DNA of 8,927 bases from Eudoraea sp. (GTDB taxonomy: Bacteria; Bacteroidota; Bacteroidia; Flavobacteriales; Flavobacteriaceae), in the NCBI GenBank assembly GCA_013042925.1, contig JABDPH010000195.1, positions 1 to 8,927 of the forward strand, read 5' to 3'. Numbering within the stretch: the first letter of the stretch is position 1; each line of letters opens with the position of its first letter. Below, one piece after another: positions 7,249 to 8,927 of this stretch. Made by a program: the position numbers and the translations under genes. Under the pieces are notes generated by a model, which searched no databases, had not been told where the DNA came from, and saw nothing but the letters and a program-made list of their open reading frames with translations.

Positions 7249-7394
7249 TTGGTTTGATTACCAGGATAATTTGGCTTGTAGCCATACTTTAACCAACTTT
7301 AACGCTTTTGCCAGAGTTATTCACTTTGTGTTAACAAAATACTTTTTTGTGCATTGTAAATAATCGTATTTTTAACCCCTAACTTACTTCAATT
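7249..7394. other. Spacer between mutB and parA
   Basis: 146 bases without a gene. It should hold the mutB-side terminator and the parA promoter. Only weak hairpins are visible: TGGC-TTGTA-GCCA at 7272-7284 and ACAAAA-TACTT-TTTTGT at 7334-7350. Neither has a convincing stem plus T-run, so no terminator is called. No parS-like palindrome is present. Confidence 0.5.
7347..7374 (+). promoter_or_regulatory. Possible Bacteroidetes-type promoter of parAB
   Basis: TTG at 7347-7349, 17 bases, then TATTTTTA at 7367-7374, which fits TAnnTTTG in 7 of 8 positions. A start of transcription near 7380 would leave a leader of about 15 bases before the parA ATG. No Shine-Dalgarno is seen, as is usual in this group. 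The match is short and AT-rich, so chance is possible. Confidence 0.3.
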
Positions 7395-8168
7395 ATGGGC
7401 AAGATTATTGCTATCGCAAACCAAAAGGGTGGGGTTGGTAAAACTACCACCACAGTTAATCTGGCTGCCTCGCTGGGTGTACTGGAAAAAAAAGTGTTAT
7501 TAATTGATGCCGATCCCCAGGCCAATGCAACTTCCGGATTAGGTATTAATGTAGATGAAATTCAGATCGGCACTTACCAGCTAATGGAGCATACTAAGAC
7601 AGCTGGAGAAACAATTATAAACACCTCATCTCCGAACGTAGACTTAATTCCCGCACATATAGACCTCGTGGCTATTGAAATAGAACTGGTTGATAAAGAT
7701 CAAAGGGAATATATGATGAAGAAAGCCATTGGCGATTTAAGGGCTTTGTACGACTATATTCTAATTGACTGTGCACCTTCTTTGGGCCTGCTTACGTTAA
7801 ATGCTTTAACCGCAGCAGACTCGGTAATTATTCCGATTCAATGCGAATATTTTGCACTGGAAGGACTTGGAAAATTATTAAATACAATAAAAAGTGTACA
7901 AAGGATTCACAATCCCGAATTAGATATTGAAGGTATGTTATTAACCATGTATGATTCCAGATTACGACTTTCTAATCAGGTCGTCGAAGAGGTCAAGAAA
8001 CATTTCTCTGATATGGTTTTTGATACGATTATTCAGCGGAATGTTCGTCTGGGAGAGGCCCCAAGTTATGGAGAAAGCATTATAAAATATGATGCCAGTA
8101 GTAAAGGTGCATCAAACTACCTAAATATGGCCAACGAACTATTGAAAAAAAATAGAGAGAAGGTATAA
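7395..8168 (+). CDS. parA: ParA/Soj chromosome-partitioning ATPase
   Basis: Dimerising DNA-binding ATPase that works with ParB-parS complexes to segregate replicated origins. The 257-residue length is typical of chromosomal Soj-type ParA, which lacks the N-terminal helix-turn-helix of plasmid type Ia ParA. The protein begins almost at once with the deviant Walker A KGGVGKTT (residues 11-18; signature Lys11 and Lys16), followed by LLIDADPQANAT (35-46, Walker A' with Asp40), YDYILIDCAPSLGLLTLNAL (Walker B) and the C-terminal RNVRLGEAPSYGESIIKYD block typical of Soj. The start is fixed by the N-terminal strand. It stands apart from the mutase operon (146-base gap) and its TAA shares one base with the parB ATG, so the two are co-translated. 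The pair is chromosomal by type; no plasmid replication gene is nearby. Confidence 0.97.
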   Translation: MGKIIAIANQKGGVGKTTTTVNLAASLGVLEKKVLLIDADPQANATSGLGINVDEIQIGTYQLMEHTKTAGETIINTSSPNVDLIPAHIDLVAIEIELVDKDQREYMMKKAIGDLRALYDYILIDCAPSLGLLTLNALTAADSVIIPIQCEYFALEGLGKLLNTIKSVQRIHNPELDIEGMLLTMYDSRLRLSNQVVEEVKKHFSDMVFDTIIQRNVRLGEAPSYGESIIKYDASSKGASNYLNMANELLKKNREKV

Positions 8169-8927
8169 TGGCTAAAGCAACAAGGAAACAGGCTTTGGGA
8201 AGAGGACTTTCTGCTCTTCTTAAAGATCCGGAAAATGATATTAATTCGGTGTCGGATAGAAATGCCGACAAAGTTGTTGGTAATATTGTAGAACTCGATA
8301 TCGACACAATTGATGTTAACCCATTTCAGCCTCGTTCCCATTTTAACGATGAAACCCTTAAGGAATTGGCTTCTTCAATAAACGAATTAGGAGTTATACA
8401 GCCAATTACGGTTAGAAAATCTGACTTTAATAAATTTCAGTTGGTTTCGGGAGAAAGAAGGTATAGGGCTTCTAAATTAATTGGCCTTAAGACAATTCCT
8501 GCATATATTAGAATTGCTAATGACCAGGAGTCTCTTGAAATGGCTCTGGTTGAAAATATTCAACGCCAGGATCTAGATCCAATTGAAATTGCTCTTTCCT
8601 ACAATCGCTTAATCAATGAAATAGGTTTGACTCAGGAAAAATTAAGTGAACGGGTAGGAAAAAAAAGGTCTACCATTGCCAATTATCTTCGTTTATTGCG
8701 TTTAGACCCAATTATACAAACAGGAATGCGAGATGGTTTTATTTCTATGGGTCATGGTAGGACACTTGTCAATATTGACCAAAAAGAAGACCAAATTAGC
8801 CTTTACGAAAAAATTGTAAAAAATAGCTTATCCGTTAGGGAAACTGAGCAACTTGTGAAGCAATATCACCAGGGACCTCATCAAAAGAAGACTTTAAACA
8901 AAACGCCTGTGGCGACCGAGCTTATTG
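8168..8927 (+). CDS. parB: ParB/Spo0J chromosome-partitioning protein, C-terminus missing
   Basis: CTP-dependent DNA clamp that loads at parS sites and stimulates ParA. 253 whole codons are present before the window ends; chromosomal ParB proteins are usually about 280-310 residues, so mainly the C-terminal dimerisation domain is lost. The N-terminal ParA-stimulating peptide RKQALGRGLSALL lies at 6-18. The CTPase domain starts about residue 42 with ELDIDTIDVNPFQPR and contains the signature GERRYRAS (95-102) and ENIQR (129-133). The helix-turn-helix for parS follows at about 154-180 (LTQEKLSERVGKKRSTIANYL), then the spacer-domain helices around GHGRTL (195-200) and LSVRETEQLV (221-230). The ATG overlaps the parA stop (TAATG), with an SD-like AGAAGG at 8158-8163 inside the end of parA, one of few in the window. 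Confidence 0.96.
   Translation, partial: MAKATRKQALGRGLSALLKDPENDINSVSDRNADKVVGNIVELDIDTIDVNPFQPRSHFNDETLKELASSINELGVIQPITVRKSDFNKFQLVSGERRYRASKLIGLKTIPAYIRIANDQESLEMALVENIQRQDLDPIEIALSYNRLINEIGLTQEKLSERVGKKRSTIANYLRLLRLDPIIQTGMRDGFISMGHGRTLVNIDQKEDQISLYEKIVKNSLSVRETEQLVKQYHQGPHQKKTLNKTPVATELI

Noticed and set aside
7334..7350. ACAAAA/TTTTGT hairpin as the mutB terminator
   Set aside because: The stem is all weak pairs apart from one C-G and has no dedicated T-run after it, so it is not a credible intrinsic terminator.
7249..7394. Possible parS site near parAB
   Set aside because: No match to the known chromosomal parS palindrome (core TTTCACGTGAAA) is seen here or elsewhere in the window; TTTCACGAG at about 386-394 breaks the symmetry.
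8080..8341. Two minus-strand frames across the parA-parB junction
   Set aside because: They are antisense to well-supported parA and parB coding sequence.

Overview
The window looks like a chromosomal segment of a Bacteroidetes bacterium, most likely of the flavobacterial group. The basis is low GC, almost no Shine-Dalgarno sequences before genes, possible TAnnTTTG-type promoter boxes, and the gene set itself. This assignment is inferred; there is no rRNA or other marker to confirm it. All genes are similar in base use, and there is no mobile element, tRNA, rRNA or CRISPR array.

Left part (1-2439, minus strand): a three-gene acyl-CoA carboxylase operon, read right to left. It encodes a short biotin carboxyl carrier protein (1954-2439), a biotin carboxylase (501-1943) and a carboxyltransferase of the propionyl-CoA carboxylase beta type (1-497, cut by the window edge). 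Together they would make S-methylmalonyl-CoA from propionyl-CoA.

Middle (2440-2789): a 350-base AT-rich divergent control region. It holds an almost perfect 24-bp palindrome just before the carrier-protein start codon, a small inverted repeat, a 10-bp-stem hairpin and weak promoter candidates in both directions.

Right of it (2790-7248, plus strand): a tightly packed operon of uridine kinase (udk), a small FtsB/DivIC-type divisome protein, and the two subunits of adenosylcobalamin-dependent methylmalonyl-CoA mutase (mutA, mutB). All junctions overlap by 1 or 8 bases. MutA is short: it lacks the whole C-terminal B12-type domain and its active-site positions are degenerate. MutB carries the full catalytic and B12-binding set.

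Right end (7395-8927, plus strand): parA and the first 253 codons of parB, the chromosome-partitioning pair, joined by a TAATG overlap.

The metabolic logic is the propionyl-CoA to succinyl-CoA route, with the carboxylase and the mutase transcribed divergently from one control region. Methylmalonyl-CoA epimerase and the mutase chaperone (MeaB) would be needed but are not in the window. Overall this is a conserved housekeeping region. I see no new defence or mobile system; the less ordinary signals are the control-region palindromes, the reduced MutA, and a divisome gene inside a mutase operon.
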